64,000 nucleotides of DNA from Pezizomycotina sp. ARF18 (Eukaryota; Ascomycota), in NCBI GenBank assembly GCA_002224055.1, contig AZLU01000047.1, forward strand, positions 170,421 to 234,420. Reading direction: 5' to 3'. Positions 21,561 through 32,579 of this stretch are shown piece after piece (the first letter of the stretch is position 1; every line of letters starts with the position of its first letter). The notes under the pieces were generated by a model. That model was not told the origin of the DNA and ran no database searches. It worked only from the letters and a program-made list of their open reading frames with translations. The position numbers were made by a program, and so were the translations under genes.

Positions 21561-22141
21561 CGCTCCTTTACGATGTTTACGTTCCATTATACCCACACTC
21601 CTTTTTTCTTGTGTGTTCATATTTCTTTTTGTCGGTGCGAGTAGTTGAATATATACCCCATCATTTTCTTTGTATCTATATTTTTTTTTTCGAAACGTTG
21701 TGTTCTATATTTATCATCTCTTTTGTGAATCGCACATTTCATCTCGCAGTTTCTCCAGGAGTTTTCTAGCATGATTTGTTTTCTTCTTTTAGCTGGCATG
21801 TATGTAACAAAGTATCGGGACAAAACAAAACACACTCATTGTTACACAACCTTTTTTTTTGTTCGCCTCACGTGAGAAATAGGGAAATGTGACATAGCGT
21901 GCAGTGCGAACGTAAAACGTGCCTCGGAGTTGTGCGACTAGTTTAGTAGTATTGCCTTTTAATTTACCCAAACACACCACACACCCGATACAACGCAGAT
22001 AATTAACAACTCCATTCCCCCTCTAACCCCTCTCATCCAACACTTGCTGCTCATGTAAGAGAGTATTATATATATATCCACCATCTCTTCTCTTCTCCTG
22101 TTTGCTATTTTATCTCTTTTTTTTTTTTTTGGCGCTCCACC
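21561..22141. other. Intergenic between XlnR-like and GILT genes
   Basis: XlnR 3' region and GILT promoter. A/T-rich, with TATATATATAT near 22069-22078 about 70 bases before the GILT start and a poly-T run at 22118-22131. Confidence 0.5.
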
Positions 22142-22923
22142 ATGTCGCGTAATGCATTCCTATCCGTCGCGGCCTTGCCACGTTCGCGACGCTGCTGTTA
22201 CTGTTTCTAGGCCCGCTTCTTCCCCACTTGCGGGCCTGGGGTTTCTCGCGCGGGACGATGAGACGAAAGCCTCGGGGGATCCTGACGTAGATCATCCGAA
22301 AGGTTAGGGGACGCTCTTATCACCTTTTTCTGACTGTACCTCTAACTAAATGTCCCCCCTTAGTCCCTGTCGAGTTTTTCATCATGTCGAAATGCCCCGA
22401 CCCGGGTACTGCATCCGCAACCTGATCCTGCCCGTGATGGCCAACTCTCGCACATGATCGACCTCCAGCTTCCTTTTTGGCCACCCCGACGACTCCAACG
22501 ACGGCATCGCGTGCATGCACGGTCCCGACGAGTGCCTGGGCGACATGTTCGAGCTCTGCGCGTTCAAGCTCTACCAGGATAAACCCCAGATGTGGCTCCC
22601 CTTTTACAACTGCATGTTCAGGGACTACGGGTCGATACCGAAGAGGATTACATGCACGGCTGCGCCAACGAGTGCGGTATGAACTTTGAGGACCTGAACA
22701 GGTGCGCTAGCGACGACGGCGAGGAAGGGGGTGGGAGCTCCTCCGGAGGATGCCAGGAGGCTCAGGAGCTGGGGATCAGGACAGCTGCACCATCACGGTC
22801 GTGGGCAAAGTGCGGTGCGTGAGGGACGGAGGCAAATGGAAGGATTGCAAGGAGGAAGCCAGCCGCGGCTTTCAAGCGGAGATCGAGGAGCTGTACAACT
22901 CGGGAGATTGGGATGAGCTGTAA
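22142..22923 (+). CDS. GILT-family thiol reductase-like protein
   Basis: Resembles gamma-interferon-inducible lysosomal thiol reductase (GILT) proteins, which are thioredoxin-like proteins of the secretory and vacuolar system. From ATG 22142 the protein begins MSRNAFLSVAAL and continues into a hydrophobic stretch LLLLFLGPLLPHL, a signal anchor or signal peptide. An intron at 22303-22363 (branch CTAACT) joins PK to VPVEFFIMSKCPD. Then come a seven-residue C-to-C loop (frameshifted), LILPVMAN, FLGHPDDSNDGIACMHGP, ECLGDMFELCAFKLYQD, EEDYMHGCANECGMNFEDL and KVRCVRDGGKWKDC. The order matches the family, including the CQHG-like CMHGP and many paired cysteines. The first Cys pair is spaced C-x5-C rather than the animal C-x2-C, as I recall for fungal members, so reductase activity is uncertain. 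The stop is TAA at 22921. Confidence 0.75.
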
Positions 22924-22929
22924 AAAAAA

Positions 22930-22933
22930 AAAA

Positions 22934-22969
<36 letters not shown>

Positions 22970-22970
22970 A
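22930..22970. repeat. (AAAT)n microsatellite
   Basis: About ten AAAT units immediately after the GILT stop codon, in its 3' region. Confidence 0.85.
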
Positions 22971-23179
22971 AATAAAAGCTAATGATACAGATAGAATAAA
23001 TTGAATGTTCACAAATTGATGCTCACAATAACCTGGAGTACATGATGAAACTAGATTAATACAGTGACTCCTCCGTTCATATCATCTGCTCGATCTTCGT
23101 CCCCGGTATGAAAATCTCCGAATCTTCCCTCGCTCGTAGCGTTCCCTTCTTTTTATCCTTTAGTAGTGCAAACGGCAGG

Positions 23180-23227
23180 CGTCCGAATATTTTCAGGCAG
23201 GGTCCCCGAACGCGTGGTCGTGCTGCA

Positions 23228-23259
<32 letters not shown>

Positions 23260-23800
23260 TCCTCTTCGTGAGCCTTTTCGTCAGTGTCTTCCTGACAGGT
23301 TGTCGTCTCGCTGCTATCGTCGTCATCATCGCCGCCTTCGCAGCTCATGGGAAAAAACGACGAGGTGGACGATAACCGTCCTCTACCTGGCGGAGAAAGG
23401 AGCCGCCTCTAGGTCCTGGCTCGTGATCCGTATGTGCTTCAGCTTCCTCGGTAGGCGGAAATCGTTGAAGCTCATCGACTGCGACCGCCTCGTGTAGGCC
23501 GGCTCGACCTTTGCAATATCTTCCTCCCGTCGACGACATTTAAGCACGTGCAGTACGGTACCATTCGGAGCTGAGGTTCCGAGAGCCCGTGTGGAAAAAT
23601 ACAGCTGCCGAAACGATTGGCAGCAGTCGGGACACATTTTTGGTAACGGTGCAGCACGCTCGACAGGCCAGCTCTAAAAATAAGTTAGCGCAGAAGTAAA
23701 TAATAGATTAGAGGAATACTTACAATATCCAGCTCGTCCGGTCGACGCTGCGAAGATGCTGCCTCGAACTCGCACAGCCCATAGTCCAGAAAAATGAGAC
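23180..23800 (-). CDS. Hypothetical protein with acidic/Thr-rich tail
   Basis: Minus-strand gene, family not recognised. A first exon near 23800-23731 reads CEFEAASSQRRPDELDI and ends at a GTAAG donor, with a GCTAAC branch and TAG acceptor before the next exon (about 23674). That exon gives CRACC, then CPDCCQSFRQLYFSTRALG, VLHVLKCRRREEDIAKVEPA, MSFNDFRLPRKLKHIRI and SQDLEAAPFSAR. After a frame jump an acidic segment GGDDDDDSSETTTCQEDTDE and a Thr run from an ACG repeat follow. The three close CxxC-like pairs could bind zinc. The start codon is not established; it may lie further right, near 23800. Confidence 0.42.
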
Positions 23801-23998
23801 CAAAAACTAAATAAATAATAAATAATAATAAATAAATAAATAAATAAATAAATATCCTTTCATGGAGACGAGAAAATATGTCCTAGGGAGGAATTTAACG
23901 ATTCGCTTCGGTTCAGGGTCCTATATATATACTATCCAAAGGGAAAAAGCCCCCTTTGGCTGTCAGGAACGACGGCAGACGTCTCCCAACCTATTACT

Positions 23999-24029
<31 letters not shown>

Positions 24030-24385
24030 GATCTGCTAGAATGCGAGGAATGTGGGTTGGAATGTGCAACGGGCGTTTGGGTCAGCCCACTTTTTGTTTA
24101 TTAAGCAAGGGATCGCTAAAACAAGCTCGTTTCCTACTGTAAGGGGATCCGAAAGAAGTCGAGATAAAACTAGAAGGCTGCAGAATATAGGCAGCTACCC
24201 TTTTGAAAAGTCGTGATCCTCAGAGGATGGCGTTGAAGGTTGTTCTGTTTAAAGTTTCTCAACCGAAACCTTAATTTTTGTGTCACCTTTCAATTCTATA
24301 TCCCTTTTCGGATGTCACCCTTTAATTTATTATTTTTTTTTTTTTCTAAGCTACTTTGAAAATATACAGTACCTATTTTTTCGCT
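23801..24385. other. Intergenic, repeats only
   Basis: Contains the AAAT/AAT repeat (23806-23853), a poly-C/poly-T block (24000-24028) and A/T-rich sequence up to the 3' end of the aldehyde dehydrogenase gene. No gene seen. Confidence 0.5.
23806..23853. repeat. (AAAT)n/(AAT)n microsatellite
   Basis: Mixed AAT and AAAT units over about 48 bases; second such repeat within 1 kb. Confidence 0.85.
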
Positions 24386-25805
24386 CTACTTTGCAATTTC
24401 TTTGACGTGGAACGACTTGAGCTTGACAAACTGATCGAACCCGCGCTTGCTGAGGGTGACAGCGCGTCCCGAGTTCTTCCACCCTGTCCAGGCGAGATCC
24501 TACGAAAGTTAGCAAAAAGAAAAAGTGCATCGGGAGTCGTTCTTTTACTCACCGGGGAAGGATAATCCGCCCTGTTGACGAAAACAGTCCCAGCTTCAAT
24601 CTTTTCGGCCAGCTTCTCGCCGAGCTCGGCGTCCTTGGTCCAGACGGACGCCGTGAGCCCGAATTCCGAGTCGTTCATGAGCTGGATCGCTTCATCGTCA
24701 CGGAGACCTTTTGGATCGGAATAACAGGCCCAAACGTCTCCTCCGTCATGACGCGCATCGTGTGGTTGACGTTGGTAAGCACCTCCGGCCTGACGAACGT
24801 TTCGCCGAGCTTCTCACCGCGGCAAAGACGTCCGGCACAACCTTCGCTCCCTTGTCGACGGCGTCCTTGACGTGCTCCTGATCGTCCTGGCGCTCCTGGT
24901 GCTGATGACAGGGCCGAGGCTGGCCTTCCCGAAAGCGGATCGTCCCAAGACGTAGCCCTTGACGACGTTGACGGTCTCTTCCACGAACTTGTCGTAGACG
25001 TCGGCGTGGACGTAAACCGCTCGAGGGAGCAGCAGCTCTGGCCGCTGTTGAACAGGGCTCCGTCCACAATCTCCTCGGCGGCCCACTTTACGTCCACATC
25101 GCTCCGAACGTACGCGGGATCCTTGCCGCCAAGTTCGAGGCCTACGGGGATAATGCTGTCGGAGGCGGCCTTCTGAGCAGCTAAACCCTGCAACCGACCG
25201 GTAAAGGACACCGAGTCGACTTTCGGGATGAGCTTCGAAAGGGTATCCGGATTGCCGCAGTGAACGACCTGCAGGACGCCGTCGGGGAGACGGCTTCCTT
25301 GAATATTTCGATGACCGTCTCGGGGATCGTGGGCGTCTGCGGCGACGGCTTGAGGAGGAGAGAGTTTCCAGCTAGCAAACCGGGGATTAACGAGTTGACC
25401 AAAATAAGGTAAGGGTAGTTCCACGCAAAGATGACCAGGATCGTCCCAGAGGCTCCTTCCTGATGTAGCGTTTGAAACCTTGCTCTTCCTCTCCGGAATC
25501 GCCGCCAGAGCTTCGTCCGAGACCGTGAGCATGTACCTCCCTCTCGCCACGCGGTTTGACTTCCTTGGCGCTGTACTGTATCGGTCGGCCCATCTGCTCC
25601 GTAAGATCTTTGGCCAGGCTGCCCGCCCTGCTCTCGAGGATGTCCAGGGCTTTAGCTACGACCGATTGCCGAAATGGAAGGTCCTTGAGCTTGGAACGAG
25701 CCTCGCGGGCCGTCTTTAGAAGCTCTGGGATTCATCTTCAGCGAATTCCGGCCGCGTGATGATCGGCTTGGACGTAATCGGTGAGATGGTAGTTAGGACA
25801 GACAT
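24386..25805 (-). CDS. NAD(P)-dependent aldehyde dehydrogenase
   Basis: Oxidises an aldehyde to the acid; the substrate is not determined, but overall resemblance is to the fungal succinate-semialdehyde/aldehyde dehydrogenase group. Start ATG 25805 (MSVLTTISPITSKPIITRP). Seen in order: LPFRQSVVAKALDILESRA, TILVIFAWNYPYLILVNSL (read over two frames), GLLAGNSLLLKPSPQTP, PKVDSVSFTG, then LELGGKDP with the catalytic-region Glu (about 25120-25140). NSGQSCCS follows, with the active-site Cys (about 25035-25055), then EETFGPVIPIQ and MNDSEFGLTASVWTKDAEL. An intron at 24500-24552 precedes the last exon WTGWKNSGRAVTLSKRGFD, which is the usual C-terminal signature. Full family length. At least six frame jumps break it, but no catalytic residue is missing. 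Confidence 0.85.
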
Positions 25806-26003
25806 TATTCGTAATTTTTTTTTTTTTGATGATTTCGAAGCTTTTCGAGGTGAAGATTTTTGCTTCAAGGTTTCAAATGACGGCACTCCTCCAAAGCTAG
25901 CTTCAGTGCATTGCGGCTTAAAAAATCTCAAGGGAAAAAAAAAAATAGTGCCAGCGATCTGAGAATAACAACCTCCACGTTTCACACCAATCTCCCTTCA
26001 CTC

Positions 26004-27200
26004 ATGTCGGTCACAAAGTACACGCGATCGTGATCCACGCGTCCGATTCGTCGCCGAGTCGGCCAACATACCTACGGCGCACAGCTGAACAAGCAGCCCC
26101 AGCCCAATGGCTCGTTCGACTTTTACGCGCAGGTCCCCACAACTCGCCCAAGGAGATAACGTGCGGATAAAGCTCGCGAGCATGCTCGTGGACAAGCTGG
26201 AACCCGAGAGGAAGGGAGACGGTGGGTTAAAGTCTTTCTTCTTCTTCTTCTTCTTCTTCTTCACGATATGCGATTGCTAATTTTGCTTAGGGAGGACCTA
26301 CATCCTGATGGGCTTTCGGACGCTACACGCTGTACGAGCACGTCAGGCAGCCGGCTGAAGGGGTAAACGTCCCTTTTTTTTTTCTTTCTTTTGCTAACCC
26401 ACGTTAACCTCTGCAGACCCCGCAGACGGCAACGACGAAACGCCAGGAGTCTACCTGTACGGCTACCCCAACTCCAGGAAGCGCTACCGGTCGCCTGCCG
26501 AGTTTTTCCCGCACCTCTACTGGGCTCGCGACGACGGGAGGCTCGGACCGGCGGTGGTGCGGCTGCACGATGTGCGGAGGGAACCCGGCGGCCCAGAACG
26601 CAGCTCCTTCGCCTGCTCCAGCACCTTCCCCGTTCCTGCTCAGAGCGTGGCTCCCCGCCTGCTCCGTCTCCAGCGCCTGCGCAAGCCAAGCCGCAGCAGC
26701 AGCAGCCGCCGCCGCCGAGTATTCTCCCGAACCCGTCTCGCAGCCAGCACCCGCCGGACGCAGTCCTATGGTCGACCTGAAATCAAGTCCGCGCCGAGTA
26801 ACGCGCCTCAGCGGCAATATCAAGTACCAGCAACACGTACCACTACCTAGCAGCAGCCGCCCCCGCAACGTCACCAATACCAACCACCGCCGCAGCAGCC
26901 TCCAGTGCAGTACCAGCAGTACCCGATAGAACAGAGCGCAACGGTCGGGTGGACCAAACGGACAGTCCCGTCATGCACCACCACTACTCGACGCGCAGGA
27001 GCCGATCGAGATGGCATGGTCGATGGACGACATGGACAGCGTGATACACGTGGGAGGGTACGGGACGCAGTACGAGGGTGACGCGGGAATGTCCATGGAG
27101 GACGACGACGAGGTGAGAGGACCTTATTAAAAGTTATTGGCTTGCTGACGAATTTTTTTTTTTTAAGGCTTTCTACGGAGCCTCGTCCGAATCCGAATAA
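26004..27200 (+). CDS. Clr2-like transcription-silencing protein
   Basis: Resembles the fungal Clr2 N-terminal domain; in fission yeast Clr2 is part of the SHREC heterochromatin-silencing complex. Start ATG 26004 (MSVTKYTR). Seen: NKQPQPNGSFDFYAQV, an intron at 26222-26290 containing a CTT repeat, then RTYILMGF and YTLYEHVRQPAEG. Intron 26363-26416 follows, then GVYLYGYPNSRKR and YRSPAEFFPHLYWA (about 26440-26530). A CGCTMC motif after a frame jump parallels the CxCxxC zinc motif that follows this block in the family. The remainder is Ala/Pro/Gln-rich and probably disordered (QQPPPQRHQYQPPPQQP), then EPIEMAWSMDDMDSVIHVGG and an acidic end. Intron 27113-27167 precedes the last exon AFYGASSESE and the TAA at 27198. 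I saw no separate Clr2 C-terminal domain, so family membership beyond the N-terminal block is uncertain. Confidence 0.58.
26236..26262. repeat. (CTT)n repeat inside an intron
   Basis: About nine CTT units within the first intron of the Clr2-like gene, forming its pyrimidine-rich stretch. Confidence 0.85.
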
Positions 27201-28229
27201 TAAATTACCATGAAGGGTCTAGAATTGGTGTATAGGAGTTAATTGGATCTGCTTTGAAGTATTTTTCTGCTTTCTATAAATATTTTATTTGATTTTATAC
27301 AGGCAAGCGAGTATCTTTGGTATTCTTTTCATCAAGTGCACTATATTTATGTAAAACGTACAAATGATACTAGTTCATCATTAGCATTTGAAGGAATGGG
27401 TTATTGGAGACCTGCACCCCCAGAAAACAAACAAGAACGTAATTTCATGAACGTAAGTAAGTACATCAAAATGCCAGTGAAAAAAAAAAAAAACATGTAC
27501 AAAGTCGTGATCCGTTGCATAACAGCAACAGGAAAGGAATGATAAAGAAAAACATGAATGCTGCTGATGAAATGAATTCGTAGAGTATCTTTTTCGGTAC
27601 TCTTTCAAAAGATTCAAACATATATCAATCAGATTTGCATCAGGTTCGTTCGTTCGTTTCGTGAGAAAAGAAAAAATAGAGATTTTTGTGTTTCGTGATC
27701 GTGTCGTCGTTTCCACCTCTGCTTCGACCGTTCAGCCGTCGAAACTCCGTCCTCAGTCGCCTTCCATCCTTACGTGTCAAGTTCTCCACCGAATCGCCCC
27801 AACCTCGGTCCCGGTTGAGATCGTTGCTCCACCCCGAATACCAAGAAATGTATAAAAAAGAAAAAAAAAAAGAGACGCAGCAAAAAAACACGCCTAAAGT
27901 AGCCGCTAAAAGTGAAAAATGAAGAAAATGAAATGTCTGAGTATAATCGAGAATTGCGTCGTTCAGTCGTCGTCGTCCAGGAGAAAGTCCATCGAAAATG
28001 CGGCACTTTTTACATTATTATCCATTTTTTTTTTTTTCGTTTATTTTTTTTTAACACTTTTTTTTTTCTTCCGTAAAATTATCATGTAGAAACTCCCATT
28101 TAACGCCCCTCCCCCCAAAAAAATAAAAAAAAATTAGAATGATTCATTTCAAGAAAAAAAGAAAAGTCGTCGCTCGTTGATCATAAGACGTAGGCTTCCA
28201 GTGTGTAGTCGGAAATTTGCTTCCTTCCT
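27201..28229. other. Intergenic, no convincing gene
   Basis: A/T-rich 3' regions of two facing genes. Plus-strand 27336-27542 and 27686-27922 are open but Lys/Ser-rich and without family resemblance. Poly-T runs lie at 28026-28060. Confidence 0.45.
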
Positions 28230-28790
28230 GCTTGTTCGCCTTGCTTTGTTTTTTATTCGATATCGAAACTGAGATAAGCTGTTAGAAAAGGTGAACAGAG
28301 CATACAATCGTTCAACTTACAATCTTGCAAAATCGTCAACGAGTCCCACGGAACCTCCTCGTTGTCGAGTATAAAAATCACCGACCCCTTCTTTAAGCCC
28401 ATCGCTTGTGGTAGTCGTCCGAGAGCCTCTTGAAGAGTGTTCCCTCTTTACGTTGTAGTACAGATCGCCTATGCATGCACGTTAGCCGCAATTGCGAAGA
28501 CAAAGATATGTGAGGGAGAGAGAACAAGAGCCTCTCTATCTCCTTTTATCTTCGCACACTCTGGGTCTAGCGTGGAAGTCACCCGGACGAGGAGCGCCGG
28601 ACACTTGTCCTTGGGGATATTAGGAGGTTGGGAGTGGCATTTGCATGTGCACTGGGCCTTGGAAGCACCGGAAGTGTCGGTTCCTGGTCGGAGGAGAGGA
28701 ATGTCGGGCGGACGATAACGCGTGGAGCGTCTCCCCTTCTTCTGGACATCGGGGGAAAAAAAAAGAGGCGAGGAAAACTGAAATCGGAGG
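28230..28790 (-). CDS. Protein with SUMO-like (ubiquitin-fold) domain
   Basis: Minus-strand pieces join into a SUMO-like fold: KCPALLVRVTSTLDPEC (about 28600-28550), an intron ending GCTAAC...TAG near 28470, then DLYYNVKRE. After a frame jump come GTLFKRLSDDYHK and GLKKGSVIFILDNEEVPWDS with LTILQD (about 28400-28325), followed by a GTAAGT donor. The order strand, Lys-rich strand, helix with LxxLxxxY, then FxxDxxxV, matches Rad60/SUMO-like domains. The 3' exon reads RYRIKNKARRTS and is uncertain. Upstream there is PRVIVRPTFLSSDQEP in another frame. It is too divergent to be SUMO itself; a Rad60/Nip45-like or unnamed protein is possible. Limits are approximate. Confidence 0.45.
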
Positions 28791-31397
28791 CTGAGGAAAA
28801 TAAATAAGGTATCGACAAACAAGAGAAGATATTATGGTGTTTCCCTTCCAATTCGTTTCGTCAATTACTTTACAGACGAAAATTAACGAAATGAAGATAA
28901 AAAAAAAAAAGATGGCTGAGGGGTTGTGTGAAAAAAAAAAAAAAAAAAAAAGAAAGGGACAGGGACGAGAGTAAAAATTTAATTCGAAGGGGGGGGAAGA
29001 ATGTAAATCTTCTTTGGAAAGAAAACTGGAAAAAAAAAAAATTGAAAAGGAATTCCCTAACAAAATTCCTCCTTACTTAGTTTTCCCTCTGTTTTATCTA
29101 CGTGATATTTTCCATTACAGCTACTTATATATGGTGAATAATTGCATTCGGAAGGCAAAGAGAAGAAAATAGCAAGAGAGGAAGAGGAAGAGAGAGAGAG
29201 AGGAAGAAAAGGCAAAACAGAAACCGACCAGAAGCGCAAAAAGGCTTGCATGCAAAGCTAAGGCAAGGTGGAGTTGTTCAGGTAGCAAGCTCAGTGTATG
29301 TACGGTGTGTATATTGGGTGGGAAATAGTAGGAGAACACTTGCTACTCCGTGCCTTCTTCTCTTCCTTTTTGCCTTTTCTTCTTTTCAATGCTCCTACTA
29401 ACCAATACTCAAACCGTTTTCTTTTCAACAACAATCAACCCACACCAGACCAGCAAATCATTAAAACAGGTTAGGGATGATTATTATATACATTATACAT
29501 AACGGACCGATACGGAGGAGCACGGCATGCTCGTCTCTATCTTCAAGGGTATAGGTAGTTTTTTTTCTTTTCTTTTCTTTTCTTTTTTTTCTTTTCCTTC
29601 TGCTGCTTCTGCTTCTTTTTCTCTCTTTTCTTTTTTCTGTTGCTGCTTCCCTTCTCTCCACCACGCAGTTATATTTTCACGATCACGATAAGTTCCCTCT
29701 TATCATTTCGATTAGCAAAAAGGTTCTCTTCCTGCAACTACAGGGTGTTTGTTTGTATTTGCTTCAGCCTTTTACAATCTTTCCTAGTGGGGAGCTAGCT
29801 GACACTCTCATCCTTTATTAGGATCATGCTTTTCATGCAACGAAGGACTCTCAAACGAGACGTGACGTCCAGACACGAATTGCAAATTGGACAAATGCGA
29901 TTGTTTGGTCTTGATACGAAATGAAAGAAGAAAAAAAAAAAAACTAAAAATAAAAAAAGAAAGACCAAACAACGCGCACACACACACACGAATTGCTTGT
30001 CCCCCTCGAGTGTTGAACCGAGTCCAGATCGACTCACACACTCCTCCGAATCCGATCAGCCCTTTCCAGAAGAGAACAATAGCATTGTCCCGCCGCACGT
30101 GGAGACAAAACTCGAGAATAAAGTAATCAAGTGCGGTAAGGTACACAGGAGCAGCAAGGTGGGTGGGAAAGAAAAGAACCAAGTCCGTTCACAGCGCAAT
30201 TACACCCCCCTTGGAGAATTAAAAAAAAAAAAGGGAAGGAAAGAGGAAGGGGAAGTAATTAAGACTCGAGAATATACATATAGAAGGAAGAAGGGGAAAA
30301 AAGCAAGCACTGGCCTCTCAGAAGGGAGTCTCCCCTGATATCTCTCCTTTCACACTTTTTATTATTGATTATTTGTTGTTGTTTTTTCCTCGCCTTGTTC
30401 ATTTTTCTTTTTTGAATAATAATAAATAATTTTTTTTTTAAGTTTCTTTCTTATTCCTCTGTTCCCTTTATTTAAAATTTTTTTCTTCAAGTCCCTCAGG
30501 CGGAAATATCCTTTTTCTTCCTGAGCTTCTCTGAAGGGCTGGTCGATTATCTTTCCTTTCATACCTTATTCTCTAACATCTTCGATAAAAAAGAAAAAAT
30601 CCATCAGGGGGAAGTCTAATTTTTCTCGAGTCCTTTTTTTTTCGTCACCGTCTGTCCCGCAAAAAAAAAAAAGTCCTCGAAACTCTTTTCACCCCCTCTT
30701 CAACGCTTCCACCCTTTTCTTGTCGAATCTAGAACGTTGAGTGGGATCGATACTTCGACTATACTTTGGCATCATTTCCATCTCGAAGACTTGGTTGATT
30801 TTTTTCAACGGCGAAGGCTGTTATCGCGAATACTCTTTTTTTTTTTTCATCCCTTTTCGCGCTTCCCCGTTTGTCGATAATTTTCTTTCCAATCCTCGAA
30901 CCTTTCCCGAGCGATCCGAACCGAATCAACAACGACGCCGTCTTTTTTTTTTTTTTTTTTAGGGATGGGATACACTTTTTGAGGTATATTATCTCTCTTC
31001 TCCTTTGAGGGGCTCTTAAGATATTTTTCTTTTTTCCCTTTTCTTTGTAAGCCTTGCACTTCTCCTTGCCACCCGAGATACGATCTCTCAATTCACATAT
31101 TTCGTCCTACCCCGCGATCAAAAACTGACGAAATAAATTATCCAGCCATCGAAAGTCTTCTCTGTTGAATATCGAGTCCATTGGCGATCGTTTTCTATCG
31201 ATTTTTTTTTGGAACGAGGGAAAGTTTATTGTTGAGGGACGGGACGATATTTGGTCGGGATCGGCTTTTGCGGTTGATTCTAAAATCCGTTAAGAGGAGG
31301 CTTTTTTTCTTTCTATATTCGATTTTCCACCTTTCAATTCAAGTAGTTCAGATAGTTGGGAATATTCTTATAAAATTTCGTACTGACAGTTTTCTAG
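28791..31397. other. 2.6 kb intergenic region, no gene seen
   Basis: A/T- and A/G-rich sequence with poly-A runs (28931-28951, 29031-29041), TTTTC repeats (29558-29600), a CA repeat (29977-29990) and many short Lys- or Phe-rich open frames. None resembles a protein. The right end may be the leader of the MGCC gene. Confidence 0.5.
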
Positions 31398-31634
31398 ATG
31401 GGCTGCTGTGCATCGTACGAAAGGGAGCCGCGGCCGATCTCCATCGGTTCGCCCGAGGACGTGCAGAAAGTTGGCGGCGCGAGCCCTCCGCAGGCCCTGA
31501 TCACGCTCCAGGAAGCCGCACGCAGGCAGATGGCGGAGCTGCAGCGCGCGTACGAGAATTCGCAAGCCGGCGCGGATGCGGCACGGCAGCAGCGAACAAA
31601 ATCGATATCAAGCAATGGTGGGTCAGACGAGTAA
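31398..31634 (+). CDS. Small protein with N-myristoylation/palmitoylation start
   Basis: A 78-codon open frame starting MGCCASYEREP. Gly2 with a Ser at position 6 fits N-myristoylation, and Cys3-Cys4 next to it fits palmitoylation, so the product is probably bound to the inner face of a membrane. The middle is a predicted charged helix (LQEAARRQMAELQRAYEN) and the end is Ser/Gly-rich (KSISSNGGSDE). No known domain. GC-rich codon use against an AT-rich surround supports real coding. A missing base before the stop could extend it (a shifted frame reads VGQTSNWLPKNTKK), so the C-terminus is uncertain. Confidence 0.55.
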   Translation: MGCCASYEREPRPISIGSPEDVQKVGGASPPQALITLQEAARRQMAELQRAYENSQAGADAARQQRTKSISSNGGSDE

Positions 31635-31821
31635 CTGGCTCCCCAAAAATACCAAAAAAGAAAGTCTGACCGTTTTGGAGTAGGAAAAGGTAGCGATACA
31701 ACAGTCGCCGCCGACGTCGGGCGCGGGGTCATCAAAACGATACAGTCACCAATGGATCCGGTGGGATCCGAGGCGGCATAGCCAGCACGGATCCAGAACG
31801 TGAGTCTCGATACATCGGAGG

Positions 31822-31866
<45 letters not shown>

Positions 31867-32579
31867 CCCGAAAATACAGCACTAATTTCGCCCATATTCT
31901 TAGTGAAACCGTCGGAGTATGCGTCTAAGCAGCGATAAAAGCAGTATCGACGCTTTGAGTTCTAACGCCTTTCTGTTATTGCCGACCGCTTCTTTCCCTC
32001 GTTATTAAACATTTTCGTTTGTATATTTTTTGGAAATATTTTTTTTTTCCGTTTGTTTGTGGATCTGTCTCTAGTTCTTTCTACCTTTCTTATATCTTCT
32101 TTGTCTATTAGTCTTTTTTATTCCCTTTGTTTCTTTGTACAATTTTTTTTCCATCACGGTGTTGGTTTAAGCATAACTTTTTCTTTTACTTTCTTCGTTT
32201 CTAAATCCTTCTATCTCTTCAAAATTGCATTTTTTTTTCTTTTCTCTCTTGAATAAACAAGTCCTTTTGTTGTTTGAGCCATTCGTTTCGTTCTGTGGTA
32301 TATACCTTATTTTTATTTCTATACGTTTCTGTTTCTTTTTTCCATTCCTGTATGATAAATTTCCAAATTCGACTTCTATATATCCTCCCGCACACGCTCT
32401 CTCTCTCTCTCTCTCTGTCTATTTTTTTTTTCTCTGGCGCTCCTGTTGATAGACAGTATTAAATTTGAATACATTTGAAAAAAAAAAAAAAATTGAACAA
32501 CCAATATCTTTCCCTCCGTTAGATCCCAGGCGTCGGCTCGCACTCAGGACCCCACAACAAGAAGCGCTTTCTACGAAAT
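31635..32579. other. Intergenic with long T/A homopolymer pair
   Basis: Pyrimidine-rich plus strand between 31980 and 32450, including a CT repeat (32398-32418). No gene supported; could include a long leader of the next gene. Confidence 0.45.
31822..31865. repeat. T14-A30 inverted homopolymer pair
   Basis: Fourteen T followed directly by thirty A, the longest A run in the window. Confidence 0.85.
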
